A DNA stretch of 59,835 nucleotides from an uncultured Muribaculaceae bacterium (lineage in GTDB: Bacteria; Bacteroidota; Bacteroidia; Bacteroidales; Muribaculaceae). This document shows, piece after piece, positions 35,123 to 43,361 of this stretch. Numbering within the stretch: the stretch's first letter is position 1; each line of letters begins with the position of its first letter. The position numbers were made by a program, and so were the translations under genes. Below the pieces are notes generated by a model that was given only the letters and a program-made list of their open reading frames with translations, ran no database searches and was not told the origin of the DNA. Location: the NCBI GenBank assembly GCA_944321685.1, contig CALUMH010000017.1:1-59835 (forward strand). Reading direction: 5' to 3'.

Positions 35123-37948
35123 TCAACGAACAATCAATTTTGTAGTTGATGAATTAACTCCATCACTCACCATAAACAAATACAAACCTGCGGACAAAGA
35201 CACATCTACCGAATTCCAATCATCTTCAGCCAATAATGTACCATCCCCTACTCGCATTCCGCTTAATGTCGTTACCGTGTAACGAAGTTCCCGCTTTGAT
35301 GCACCCATTACCTTGACCCAAGCCGAACCGCCATACACAGGATTATTGCGCAGAACCACCGTAAATCGTGACTGCGAGTTGACTTCATCTATACCACTTG
35401 CTTGCTGTATGGTGGTAAATTGCATTTCACTGCCATACGTCGTACCTTTTTCAGTAGTAACAAAGGCTCGGAATGCATAAGTGGTAGCCGGCGTAAGTCC
35501 GGTAATATCAGCCTTCATGTTTAAGCCCGAAGCCAGCACAGTTTTCCGTTCCGTCACATCTTCTTCCAAATCCAAGACTGGCCAATACTCAAATCCTTGT
35601 CTTATTATTTCATCACTGCCTTGAAGCACATATCCCGTCAACGTTGCACCATTAACGGTTACATTAGTGGCTCCCATCGTGTGCACATTTGGATCGACAT
35701 ATGCTGTGGCATCACCCGTAAAGAATACCATCCACTCCCCAAAGTATTCACTGCCGTTTGAAGATCTGTAATAAGGTCGAAATTGATAATAAACCTCAGG
35801 ATTTAGATTCCTGATTGAACATTCCATAACACCGTCAATAACCGGACATTTAATATAATCCGATGGCATATCTTCAGGGGCATCATGTCGTCGCCACTGA
35901 AATCCCACATTAGTCTCGGCATTATCAATGTTGGTTGCGGCAACAAGCAATACACTCGTTTTAGAAGTGGGTTTGGCAGTTCCTGTTTCTAACCTGAGAT
36001 TTGACATTGTTATACTCTTATCTACGCGATAAGAGCCCCCTTCTTCAGTATTAACAACATAATACAGATAATAATTATATCCGGGCACCAGTCCGGTGAT
36101 TAAGATACTGTCTTCACCGAAAAATTCTGCATTGTGCTCAAATCCAGAATTAATTATTGTCGCATCACCATGAATATAGCTGCCTGTTGCTTTTATTGTC
36201 GTAGGCGAAACTTCGGCAGAAATCGATGGCGAAATTTGCCCGGTTGTAATAGGAAGTACATATTCGTCAGGCGAAGAGTATATTTCTCCTTTATAAATTC
36301 CGTATGTGTGAAATTCATATGTATTTCCCGGTCGCAAATTGTCAACCACCACATTTCCTTCTGCATCTGCCGGGTAATAAATCGACGAACGATGTATGCC
36401 ATAACCATCTAATATGTCTGCAAACAACGATGTCAGTTTAAATGAAATCGACGTTTGCGTAGCCTCTTCAAATGAATATGACGGATAAAAGACAGTTGGA
36501 ACTTTGTAATAAAGTGTTCTGTCCAAACCATCAATTGTCATATCCACTTTTATTAAATATGGCAATCCCATATCTACAGGGAAAGCATATGCTCCATTTG
36601 CATCAGAGCTAATCATAACATAATCATCGGCATCTTCTTTACGATAAAACACTTCTTTAATCTCAACACTTGGAATTTTAGGGTCTAACGTAAATTCGAC
36701 TTTACCAAACTCAATATCAAAATTCGCATCGATGTAGCATTTGTTCAATGACAATGCTCCGGGATAAGTTTCCATGTCGGCTTCTTGCAAATATAATTTT
36801 GCATTCTCATTACAAAATTCTCCATCATAATTTCCACTTTCCAATAATGGCCAAAAAAATATCGTTGTTTCCTTATTGGTAGCTAAAGCTTTCTTACCAA
36901 TACTCGTCACGACGGGAAGAATCGTAATAGTGTCGATTGATGTATTATAAAATGCATATGATGATATTGTGGTCAAGCCTTCAGGCAAATCGATTTTCTC
37001 CAACGAAGAACATCCGGAAAAACAATCCGACTTAATGTCGGAAATCGATTTGGGGATATTGACACTTTGCAAAGATGTACAACCGGAGAAACAATTCGAG
37101 CCAATGACTGAGACCGACTCAGGTATATCAAGGCTTTGCAAAGACGTACAACCGGAGAAACAGTAATCTTTCAAAGTCATTATTGACTCCGGCAGTTTAA
37201 CGCTCTTCAAGTTGGTATTCTTATAAAATGCATCATTTATGCTTGTAACATAATCTGGTACTATATATTCACTTACATCGTTAGGAACAAACACCAGTTC
37301 GTCAAAAAATATTATTTCATGCGACAATGGACAATTGCGAAATATTCCTCGGCCAATATAATCAAATTTCTTATTTCGGTCGCATTTTACATTTGTAAGA
37401 TTTCTATTCTCAGCAAATGCCGAGTAATCTATAGTAGAAACTGAATTCGGTATCACTATAGAATGAATTCCGCAACCAGAGAAAGCCTCATTCTCAATTG
37501 TTTCCAAATTGTCGGACAAAATGACATCGACAAGATTTGTATTATTTCTAAATGCTTTTTCTTCTATCGATGTAACAGTATTAGGAATTATCAACGAATC
37601 AATGTCACAACCACTAAATGCATAACCGCCTATTTCTATCAACCCTTCCGGTAAAACTACTTTACGCAAATTCTGTCCTATTAAACTATACCCCCCTATC
37701 CTTGTTATACCTTCTTCGAATATTGCCACCCTGATATCAAATATACCATTAACATCAAAAGGACTTATAGTAGCATAATCATAGCTGCCGTAATCGCCCA
37801 TTTTGCCATTACCCCAAAATGTCATAGTATAAGTGTCTGTATTATATGCATAATTAATGCCTCTTTTTTCCTTACCGGTCATTATTTCGGCATGGACACC
37901 GATTACAGCTGTAATCACCATCAAAAACAACATCAATAATCTTTTCAT
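35123..37948 (-). CDS. BspA-like leucine-rich-repeat surface protein with type IX-secretion-like tail
   Basis: Protein of 941 aa. Order: signal peptide (about 1-20), a cap, tandem LRR_5 repeats of about 23 residues (about 85-365, for example SLQSLDIPESVSVIGSNCF), then fibronectin-III-like modules (about 410-850), ending in a Por-type sorting domain about 75 residues long (residues 866-941) with the final motif LSAGLYLFMVSDG...KLIVR. Such proteins are exported through the outer membrane by the type IX system and anchored or released. No porin genes are in the window, so the system itself lies elsewhere. Promoter TATATTTG at 37994-37987. Confidence 0.88.
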   Translation of the reverse strand: MKRLLMLFLMVITAVIGVHAEIMTGKEKRGINYAYNTDTYTMTFWGNGKMGDYGSYDYATISPFDVNGIFDIRVAIFEEGITRIGGYSLIGQNLRKVVLPEGLIEIGGYAFSGCDIDSLIIPNTVTSIEEKAFRNNTNLVDVILSDNLETIENEAFSGCGIHSIVIPNSVSTIDYSAFAENRNLTNVKCDRNKKFDYIGRGIFRNCPLSHEIIFFDELVFVPNDVSEYIVPDYVTSINDAFYKNTNLKSVKLPESIMTLKDYCFSGCTSLQSLDIPESVSVIGSNCFSGCTSLQSVNIPKSISDIKSDCFSGCSSLEKIDLPEGLTTISSYAFYNTSIDTITILPVVTSIGKKALATNKETTIFFWPLLESGNYDGEFCNENAKLYLQEADMETYPGALSLNKCYIDANFDIEFGKVEFTLDPKIPSVEIKEVFYRKEDADDYVMISSDANGAYAFPVDMGLPYLIKVDMTIDGLDRTLYYKVPTVFYPSYSFEEATQTSISFKLTSLFADILDGYGIHRSSIYYPADAEGNVVVDNLRPGNTYEFHTYGIYKGEIYSSPDEYVLPITTGQISPSISAEVSPTTIKATGSYIHGDATIINSGFEHNAEFFGEDSILITGLVPGYNYYLYYVVNTEEGGSYRVDKSITMSNLRLETGTAKPTSKTSVLLVAATNIDNAETNVGFQWRRHDAPEDMPSDYIKCPVIDGVMECSIRNLNPEVYYQFRPYYRSSNGSEYFGEWMVFFTGDATAYVDPNVHTMGATNVTVNGATLTGYVLQGSDEIIRQGFEYWPVLDLEEDVTERKTVLASGLNMKADITGLTPATTYAFRAFVTTEKGTTYGSEMQFTTIQQASGIDEVNSQSRFTVVLRNNPVYGGSAWVKVMGASKRELRYTVTTLSGMRVGDGTLLAEDDWNSVDVSLSAGLYLFMVSDGVNSSTTKLIVR
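37065..37162 (-). repeat. 69-bp coding repeat in the LRR region
   Basis: A 29-base block recurs with one change at 37065-37093 and 37134-37162, exactly 69 bp (23 codons) apart, and further diverged copies flank it. It encodes the LRR_5 unit, so it is a protein repeat rather than a CRISPR or transposon feature. Confidence 0.8.
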
Positions 37949-37986
37949 ACTACTTCTTTTTTTTAATTCTTAACAAGTTGCGACTC

Positions 37987-38017
37987 CAAATATAACCTTT
38001 TAATTTCACAAAAACAA
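37987..38017 (-). promoter_or_regulatory. Promoter of the BspA-like gene
   Basis: On the minus strand TTG (38017-38015), 20 bp, TATATTTG (37994-37987); it starts at the edge of the terminator of the M3 peptidase operon, which is on the same strand. Confidence 0.65.
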
Positions 38018-38018
38018 A

Positions 38019-38077
38019 AGCAAGAAATCCATTTTATAACGGAAAATATTTTCCATCAATAAAATGGATTTCTTGCT
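38019..38077 (-). terminator. Nested hairpin terminator after the M3 peptidase gene
   Basis: A perfect 18-bp stem (38019-38036 with 38060-38077) encloses a loop that itself contains a perfect 14-bp palindrome GGAAAATATTTTCC. On the minus strand it is followed by a T-rich run. It is 55 bp past the peptidase stop codon. Confidence 0.8.
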
Positions 38078-38131
38078 GATGATTAAAAAAAATAATGCCC
38101 TTAAACGAAAAATTATATTTTATAAAATCAT

Positions 38132-40255
38132 TTATTTCAGTCCACGATTCTCAAGCAGGGCATCGACTGTGGGAGCTTGGCCGCGGAAACGCTCGAAGAG
38201 AATCATCGGGTCTTCGCTGCCGCCCGGTTCAAGAATGTTCTGCCGGTACGACTTGGCTGTTGCAGGGTCGAAAATGCCGTGTTGGCGGAACATCTCGAAA
38301 GCGTCAGCTTCAAGTACCTCGGCCCACAAGTATGTGTAATAACCTGCCGCATAACCGTCGCTGCCGAAGATGTGGTTGAAATAGGTGCTGCGGTATCGGA
38401 ACTGTATCTCGCGCGGCAAACCTATGCGGCGGGCCACCGACTGCTCGAATTTCATCACGTCGATGTCGCCGTTGCAATAGTTGACCTTGTGCCATTCTAA
38501 GTCGAGCAAGGCTGCACCCACGAGTTCCACAGTCATGAAACCCTGGTTGAACTTGCCCGTTTCGTCGATTTTGGCGATGAGATTGTCGGGAATTGGCTCG
38601 CCTGTTTTGTAGTGGAACGCATATTCTTTCAGAAATTCGGGAGCCATGGCCCAGTGTTCGTCGATTTGTGAGGCAAGTTCCACAAAGTCGCGGTCAACAT
38701 TGGTACCAGCCTGTCCGCGGAACGAAGCCTTGGTGAGCATACCCTGCAAGGCGTGTCCGAACTCGTGGAACACGGTCTTTACCTCGTCGATGGTAAGCAA
38801 CGACGGGGTGTCCTTGGTGGGAGCCGTGAGGCTGGCCACATTAAAGATTATAGGCCGCTCGCTCACGCCGCCATAGTTATACTCGCCCTTGAATTCGCTC
38901 ATCCATGCGCCTTGCCTTTTCGAGGCACGCGGCAGGTAGTCGGTCATGAACACTGCAAGGTGCGAGCCGTCGGCATCCTTCACGTCATAAACCTTTACTT
39001 CGGGGTTATACTTCGGAGCTTTCTTCATCTCGGTGAAAGTGATGCCATAGAGCTTGTTGGCCATCAAGAATACGCCTTTTACCACGTTGTCGAGGCTGAA
39101 GTATGGGCGCACTTCATCTTCGCTGAAGTTGAATTTTTCTTTCTTTACCTTTTCGGCATAATAATAGTAATCCCACGGTTCGATTGTAATGTTGTCGCCA
39201 TGAGATGTTGCATATGCCTGCATATCGGCAACTTCTTCTTTAGCTTTAGCTACAGCCGGAAACCATATTTGATAGAGCAACTTCTCAGCATTCTCAACGG
39301 TCTTTGCCATTACGTTATCAATTTGATAATCGGCAAACGTATCAAATCCAAGCAAATTGGCTTTACGAGTACGCAACTTGATGAGGCGGTTAATGATATC
39401 GAAATTGTTATACTCATTGTCGTTCATTGCAAGGTGTGTATAAGCCTCATACATCTTGCGGCGCAAATCTCGGTTATCGGCATACGTAAGTACCGGCAGG
39501 CGCACTGCTCCATGAACAGTGAATACCCACTTGCCTTCCATTCCGCGCTTGGCAGCTTCCTCGGCAGCTTGCGCAATGGTATTGGCCGGCAACCCCGACA
39601 ATTCGGTTTCACTGTCAACCACAATCTGTATGGCATTTGTTTCCTTCAACACATTTGAACTGAAAACAAGAAACAAGTTAGATATTTCCTGGTTAATGAG
39701 CTTGAGCGAATCCTTGTCGGCAGCCGAAAGCAACGCTCCTCCCCGAACAAAATCCTTATAATAATGTTCAAGCAAACGTGTCTGCGCTACATCAAGGTTA
39801 AACTCGGCACGACGGTCATACACTTGTTTTACACGTTGGAACAAAGCCTCGTTCATGCTTATTTCATCACTTGCCGCCGAAATCATAGGCATAGCCTTTG
39901 CTGCAATTGCTTCAAATTCCGGTGTATTATCCGACTCGGTTAAGGCAAACAACACATAACACACCTTGTTGAGTGTTTGCCCGGAATTATCGAGAGCAAG
40001 AATAGTATTGTCAAAATCGGGAACAGCTCGATTTCTGACAATGGCATTAATTTCTTGTCGTTGTTCAGCAATTCCGGCCTCTATCGCAGGAAGATAATCG
40101 TCATAAGTGATTTTGTCAAACGGAGGAATCTCATACTTGTTGGTGTATGGTTCCAAAAACGGATTTTTACTTGTTTTTTCCATTTTCTTGGCATATGCCG
40201 CCGGTAACGCAACCAGCAACATCATAATTAACGATAAAATAGTGACTTTCTTCAT
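38132..40255 (-). CDS. dcp: M3-family peptidyl-dipeptidase, exported
   Basis: Zinc metallopeptidase of 707 aa that cuts peptides, normally Dcp-like dipeptide release. A signal peptide (about 1-22, ending in YAKKMEK) indicates export. The metal site is VFHEFGHALQGML (HExxH) with the downstream Glu in the segment after FASFRGQAGTNVDRDFVELASQ. It is the last gene of a unit with the DUF4369/TlpA-fold lipoprotein (25 bp) and lgt. GC content is higher at the 3' end of the gene (about 38.1-39.0 kb) than in the neighbours. Confidence 0.92.
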   Translation of the reverse strand: MKKVTILSLIMMLLVALPAAYAKKMEKTSKNPFLEPYTNKYEIPPFDKITYDDYLPAIEAGIAEQRQEINAIVRNRAVPDFDNTILALDNSGQTLNKVCYVLFALTESDNTPEFEAIAAKAMPMISAASDEISMNEALFQRVKQVYDRRAEFNLDVAQTRLLEHYYKDFVRGGALLSAADKDSLKLINQEISNLFLVFSSNVLKETNAIQIVVDSETELSGLPANTIAQAAEEAAKRGMEGKWVFTVHGAVRLPVLTYADNRDLRRKMYEAYTHLAMNDNEYNNFDIINRLIKLRTRKANLLGFDTFADYQIDNVMAKTVENAEKLLYQIWFPAVAKAKEEVADMQAYATSHGDNITIEPWDYYYYAEKVKKEKFNFSEDEVRPYFSLDNVVKGVFLMANKLYGITFTEMKKAPKYNPEVKVYDVKDADGSHLAVFMTDYLPRASKRQGAWMSEFKGEYNYGGVSERPIIFNVASLTAPTKDTPSLLTIDEVKTVFHEFGHALQGMLTKASFRGQAGTNVDRDFVELASQIDEHWAMAPEFLKEYAFHYKTGEPIPDNLIAKIDETGKFNQGFMTVELVGAALLDLEWHKVNYCNGDIDVMKFEQSVARRIGLPREIQFRYRSTYFNHIFGSDGYAAGYYTYLWAEVLEADAFEMFRQHGIFDPATAKSYRQNILEPGGSEDPMILFERFRGQAPTVDALLENRGLK

Positions 40256-40279
40256 TATATATTTGATTTTATTGTATTT

Positions 40280-41383
40280 TTACAAATAGCGCCTTACAAC
40301 ATTCGCGAGCTGTGTGGGGTCGCTCACGCGTTCCACTATCTCTCCATTACGGTCTATTACATATGTAAGCGGCAACTGTGTCACATTATATCTCGACAAG
40401 TTGGCCGACTGCACACCGGCAGGGTCATACACTGTTATCCACGGCAAGTTAACAGCCGACTGGCGCCATTGGAATTCATCACCATCAAAACTTAACTGGA
40501 ATATTTCAAGCCCTTTGTTTTTATTCTTTCCATATACATCGGCAAGAATGGCATTATATGAAGGTGAAAATTCGGCTGTATAAACCGTGAAACTTAACAA
40601 TATCACTTTGCGCTCTTTGGCAAGTGCGGCAAGCGAATGCTCCACACCGTCATTGTCCTGTAGTGTTATGTCGAGCAACGAAGTTTCATCTATCTGCAAT
40701 GTATCGCTTACTGCAGTATTGGGATTGTGGTATAGCCTGCCGTTACGCAACACATTCACAAGATAAGCCGTGCGAGGGTCGTTCGGCCTAAAAGTATAAT
40801 ATCCGTTTGCAACGGCTCCTATTATGCGCAAATCATCTTTCACAAGCGGATCGAAAAGCGGATCATTGCCGATGTATTTATTTATTATATAATAAGATAT
40901 TATCCCCGACGGATTAACAAGTATTGTATCCACAAGCTCTTTCTTCCATGCCGATATGGCCTCGGCACGCTTGTCTGCTTGCAATGCGCCAATCTCAATA
41001 GCACGCTTATCGATGTTCATCATACTCACGGCATCATGACTACCACCAACGGTAAATTGCGTGGCGAAGTTCTTAACATCGGTGTTTATGGTGATATGAT
41101 CAAGACTGTCGATAGGAAAATAAATCATTTCCCGACCGTAACGCAGGCGATAAACCTCGGGATTGGATGGAGCCGGTATACCTACCGAAAATTCACCGTT
41201 ACCGGTAGTTTTAACCGAATCGGCAATCAGCCAACGTCCGTTCGATGATAACTCGACCACCATTTTCACGGTGTCGCAACCACCGGCAACCACTCCGCTA
41301 ACCGTAAACTCATTTTCGCCACCGCATGAAGCAGCCATAAGCGATGCGGCCATAGCCGCAACAAGGATATATTTGTTTTTCAT
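40280..41383 (-). CDS. DUF4369/TlpA-fold lipoprotein lacking its CxxC
   Basis: Lipoprotein of 367 aa: lipobox cysteine at 20 (LMAASC), an N-terminal DUF4369-type domain (about 25-125), a middle helical linker and a C-terminal thioredoxin-like domain (about 235-367). At the place where redox partners have WCxxC the sequence is LSFTVYTAEFSPSY (263-276), with no cysteine. The cis-Pro (about 338) and the VIDRNGEIV strand are kept. So the fold is there but disulfide chemistry is not. It is 12 bp from lgt. Confidence 0.85.
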   Translation of the reverse strand: MKNKYILVAAMAASLMAASCGGENEFTVSGVVAGGCDTVKMVVELSSNGRWLIADSVKTTGNGEFSVGIPAPSNPEVYRLRYGREMIYFPIDSLDHITINTDVKNFATQFTVGGSHDAVSMMNIDKRAIEIGALQADKRAEAISAWKKELVDTILVNPSGIISYYIINKYIGNDPLFDPLVKDDLRIIGAVANGYYTFRPNDPRTAYLVNVLRNGRLYHNPNTAVSDTLQIDETSLLDITLQDNDGVEHSLAALAKERKVILLSFTVYTAEFSPSYNAILADVYGKNKNKGLEIFQLSFDGDEFQWRQSAVNLPWITVYDPAGVQSANLSRYNVTQLPLTYVIDRNGEIVERVSDPTQLANVVRRYL

Positions 41384-41395
41384 TATGTTATATAT

Positions 41396-42292
41396 TTATT
41401 TTATTTTTTCTTCTTGTTGTTTCGACACTGGTTCGTCGGCAAAACGATTTGGGAAATCAATCTTTACAGGCTTGTGACACATAGCATATATTATCAGTCC
41501 TATACCTATGATTATGAATGGCACGCTCAGTAATTGTCCCATATTCATACCACAACTCTCCATAAGACTATATTCCCATGGTTCTTGCACATTTTTCAAG
41601 TATTCGATAAAGAAACGCGCAACAAACAACCATGTGAGAAATATGCCAAACATCAACCCAGGCCGGCACTCGGCATTACGCTTCCAATAAAGCCACATTA
41701 ACAACCCGAAAAGCAATAAATATGCCAATGCCTCATAAATTTGCGTGGGGTGAGATGGTTCACTGAAAATAGGCTGTGCACCGGCCATCCACGAATTAAG
41801 ATTTTCCACAAAACGGAATGCCCATGGCAAATCGGTGGAACCGCCATATATTTCATGGTTCATCAAGTTGCCAAGACGGATAAGCGCACCAACAAACGGA
41901 ATAGGTACCACGAGCCTGTCAAATGTCCATAACGGGCTGCGATGCGTTACATATCGCGAATAAAACAATATTGCTATCATAATGCCAATCGTGCCCCCAT
42001 GACTCGCAAGGCCTCCTTCCCATATTTTTATTATGTCTTCGGGATGCTGTGAATAATAATCCCAATCATAGAAAAACACATGACCGAGCCGCGACCCGAT
42101 AATGGTTCCAAGCACCACGTATATAAGTAAGGCACCTACCCACTTTTCAGGCACACCCTCGTGCCTGAATATGCGGTTTATAATCTCATATCCAACCCAA
42201 AAGCCAATCGCGAAAGCCAATCCATACCACCTTATGGTGACGAAACTGTCGATAAAATTGGGATTGGCTGTCCATGTGATAAAATCAAGCAT
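41396..42292 (-). CDS. lgt: Prolipoprotein diacylglyceryl transferase
   Basis: Inner-membrane enzyme that attaches diacylglyceryl to lipobox cysteines, the first step of lipoprotein maturation. The 298-aa protein has seven hydrophobic segments, the GGLASHGGTIGIM block (with the conserved His) and RLGNLMNHEIYG (with the conserved Arg). A -7 box TAAATTTG is at 42373-42366. It is first in the lgt-lipoprotein-M3 peptidase unit, and the genes following encode exported proteins. Confidence 0.95.
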   Translation of the reverse strand: MLDFITWTANPNFIDSFVTIRWYGLAFAIGFWVGYEIINRIFRHEGVPEKWVGALLIYVVLGTIIGSRLGHVFFYDWDYYSQHPEDIIKIWEGGLASHGGTIGIMIAILFYSRYVTHRSPLWTFDRLVVPIPFVGALIRLGNLMNHEIYGGSTDLPWAFRFVENLNSWMAGAQPIFSEPSHPTQIYEALAYLLLFGLLMWLYWKRNAECRPGLMFGIFLTWLFVARFFIEYLKNVQEPWEYSLMESCGMNMGQLLSVPFIIIGIGLIIYAMCHKPVKIDFPNRFADEPVSKQQEEKIK

Positions 42293-42449
42293 AACCTACA
42301 ATTATGATATAAAAAAGAATTAAATCACAGAAAAATACACCAAGGTGCGCATTTTTCCGCAACTGCAAATTTACAACAAATTTTGAGCGACCCGAAATTT
42401 CACAGCTAAATACAGCACAATGAAACAAAAATCGGAAGTCCTTCACGAT

Positions 42450-42487
42450 ATAATAAAGGCATGGAGCAGAAAAGCACTCCATGCCTT
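42450..42487 (-). terminator. Terminator after the OmpA-family gene
   Basis: Arms AAGGCATGGAG / CTCCATGCCTT (42456-42466, 42477-42487) around a 10-base loop; on the minus strand the stem is followed by a T/A-rich tail. Confidence 0.72.
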
Positions 42488-42512
42488 CTCATAGCTTCAT
42501 ATAATACTCGTT

Positions 42513-43214
42513 CTATTGCAATGTTCCTTGGTTGGCTGCATTTATCATGTCCTCATTAGCCGTTATATAAATCTCGACACGACGATTTTGTGCCCGGCCT
42601 GCTTCAGTTGAATTGTCGGCTATCGGAAAATCATATGCAAGACCGTTTGTTGTCAGGCGGCTGCTCGACACACCCGAACCTATAAGATAATTGGCTACGG
42701 CTTGTGCCCGTTCTTTCGACAGACGATCGTTAACAGCGCGCGTTCCGGTGTTGTCGGTATGACCGTTTATCACTACATCGGTTTGAGGATTGTTCATCAA
42801 TGAAACCGCAAACTCGCTCAATGACTGTTTTGCCGTAGCACTTAAGTCACTCTTATTGGTCGCGAACAGAATGCCACCGTTAAATGTAACCTTAATGGCC
42901 TGCAAATTATTTTGGTCAACCACTTCTTCCACTTCTGCACCCTCTATTAACTCAAGCTCTTGTTGTTGCTTGTCCATTTTCCGTCCAATAAGCGTACCTG
43001 CAGTTGCCCCTACGGCCGTACCTATCACCGCGCCTATCGCAGCACCTTTGCCGCCTCCGGCCAACGCACCTACTCCCGCACCAAGTGCAGCACCGCCGCC
43101 TGTGCCTATCAATGCCCCTTTGGTTGTATTATTCATTGTAAACGAAGAACACCCTGTTGTACCCAATAGCAATGCTCCGCTTAACACCAAACATAATAAA
43201 TTCTTAATTTTCAT
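42513..43214 (-). CDS. OmpA-family lipoprotein with glycine zipper
   Basis: Protein of 233 aa with a lipoprotein signal (Cys near residue 22 in LLGTTGC), a glycine-zipper membrane segment (about 33-75, GALIGTGGGAALGAGVGAL and similar) and a C-terminal OmpA peptidoglycan-binding domain (about 110-225, NGHTDNTGTRAVNDRLS and NRRVEIYI). It would tie the outer membrane to peptidoglycan. Own promoter TACATTTG (43266-43259), own terminator. The first four segments are low-complexity glycine/alanine. Confidence 0.9.
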   Translation of the reverse strand: MKIKNLLCLVLSGALLLGTTGCSSFTMNNTTKGALIGTGGGAALGAGVGALAGGGKGAAIGAVIGTAVGATAGTLIGRKMDKQQQELELIEGAEVEEVVDQNNLQAIKVTFNGGILFATNKSDLSATAKQSLSEFAVSLMNNPQTDVVINGHTDNTGTRAVNDRLSKERAQAVANYLIGSGVSSSRLTTNGLAYDFPIADNSTEAGRAQNRRVEIYITANEDMINAANQGTLQ

Positions 43215-43305
43215 ATCATTTACTTTTTAATGTTTCCGTAATACTTTTTTCTATACTACAAATGTAATAAATTCCCGGTAAACACACGCCAAAAACATTC
43301 CTATT

Positions 43306-43335
43306 TTGTCACACCTGATTTTTTTCGTAAGTTTG
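43306..43335 (+). promoter_or_regulatory. Promoter of the S9 peptidase gene
   Basis: TTG (43306-43308), 19 bp, TAAGTTTG (43328-43335); the start codon is 27 bp further. It lies in the same gap as the minus-strand promoter of the OmpA-family gene. Confidence 0.75.
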
Positions 43336-43361
43336 TATTAAAAATTAATCACAAGCATTCT

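Noticed and set aside
36969..37166. Regular repeats that could look like a small CRISPR or a repetitive protein on the plus strand
   Set aside because: The 69-bp period equals 23 codons of the LRR protein on the minus strand; the units are continuous with no spacers.
38132..39000. Higher GC at the 3' end of the M3 peptidase gene as a sign of horizontal transfer
   Set aside because: The coding frame and family sequence continue unbroken; composition alone is not enough for a claim.
42790..43230. Proline/alanine-rich frame on the plus strand
   Set aside because: It is the antisense of the glycine-zipper region of the OmpA-family lipoprotein, which is strongly supported.
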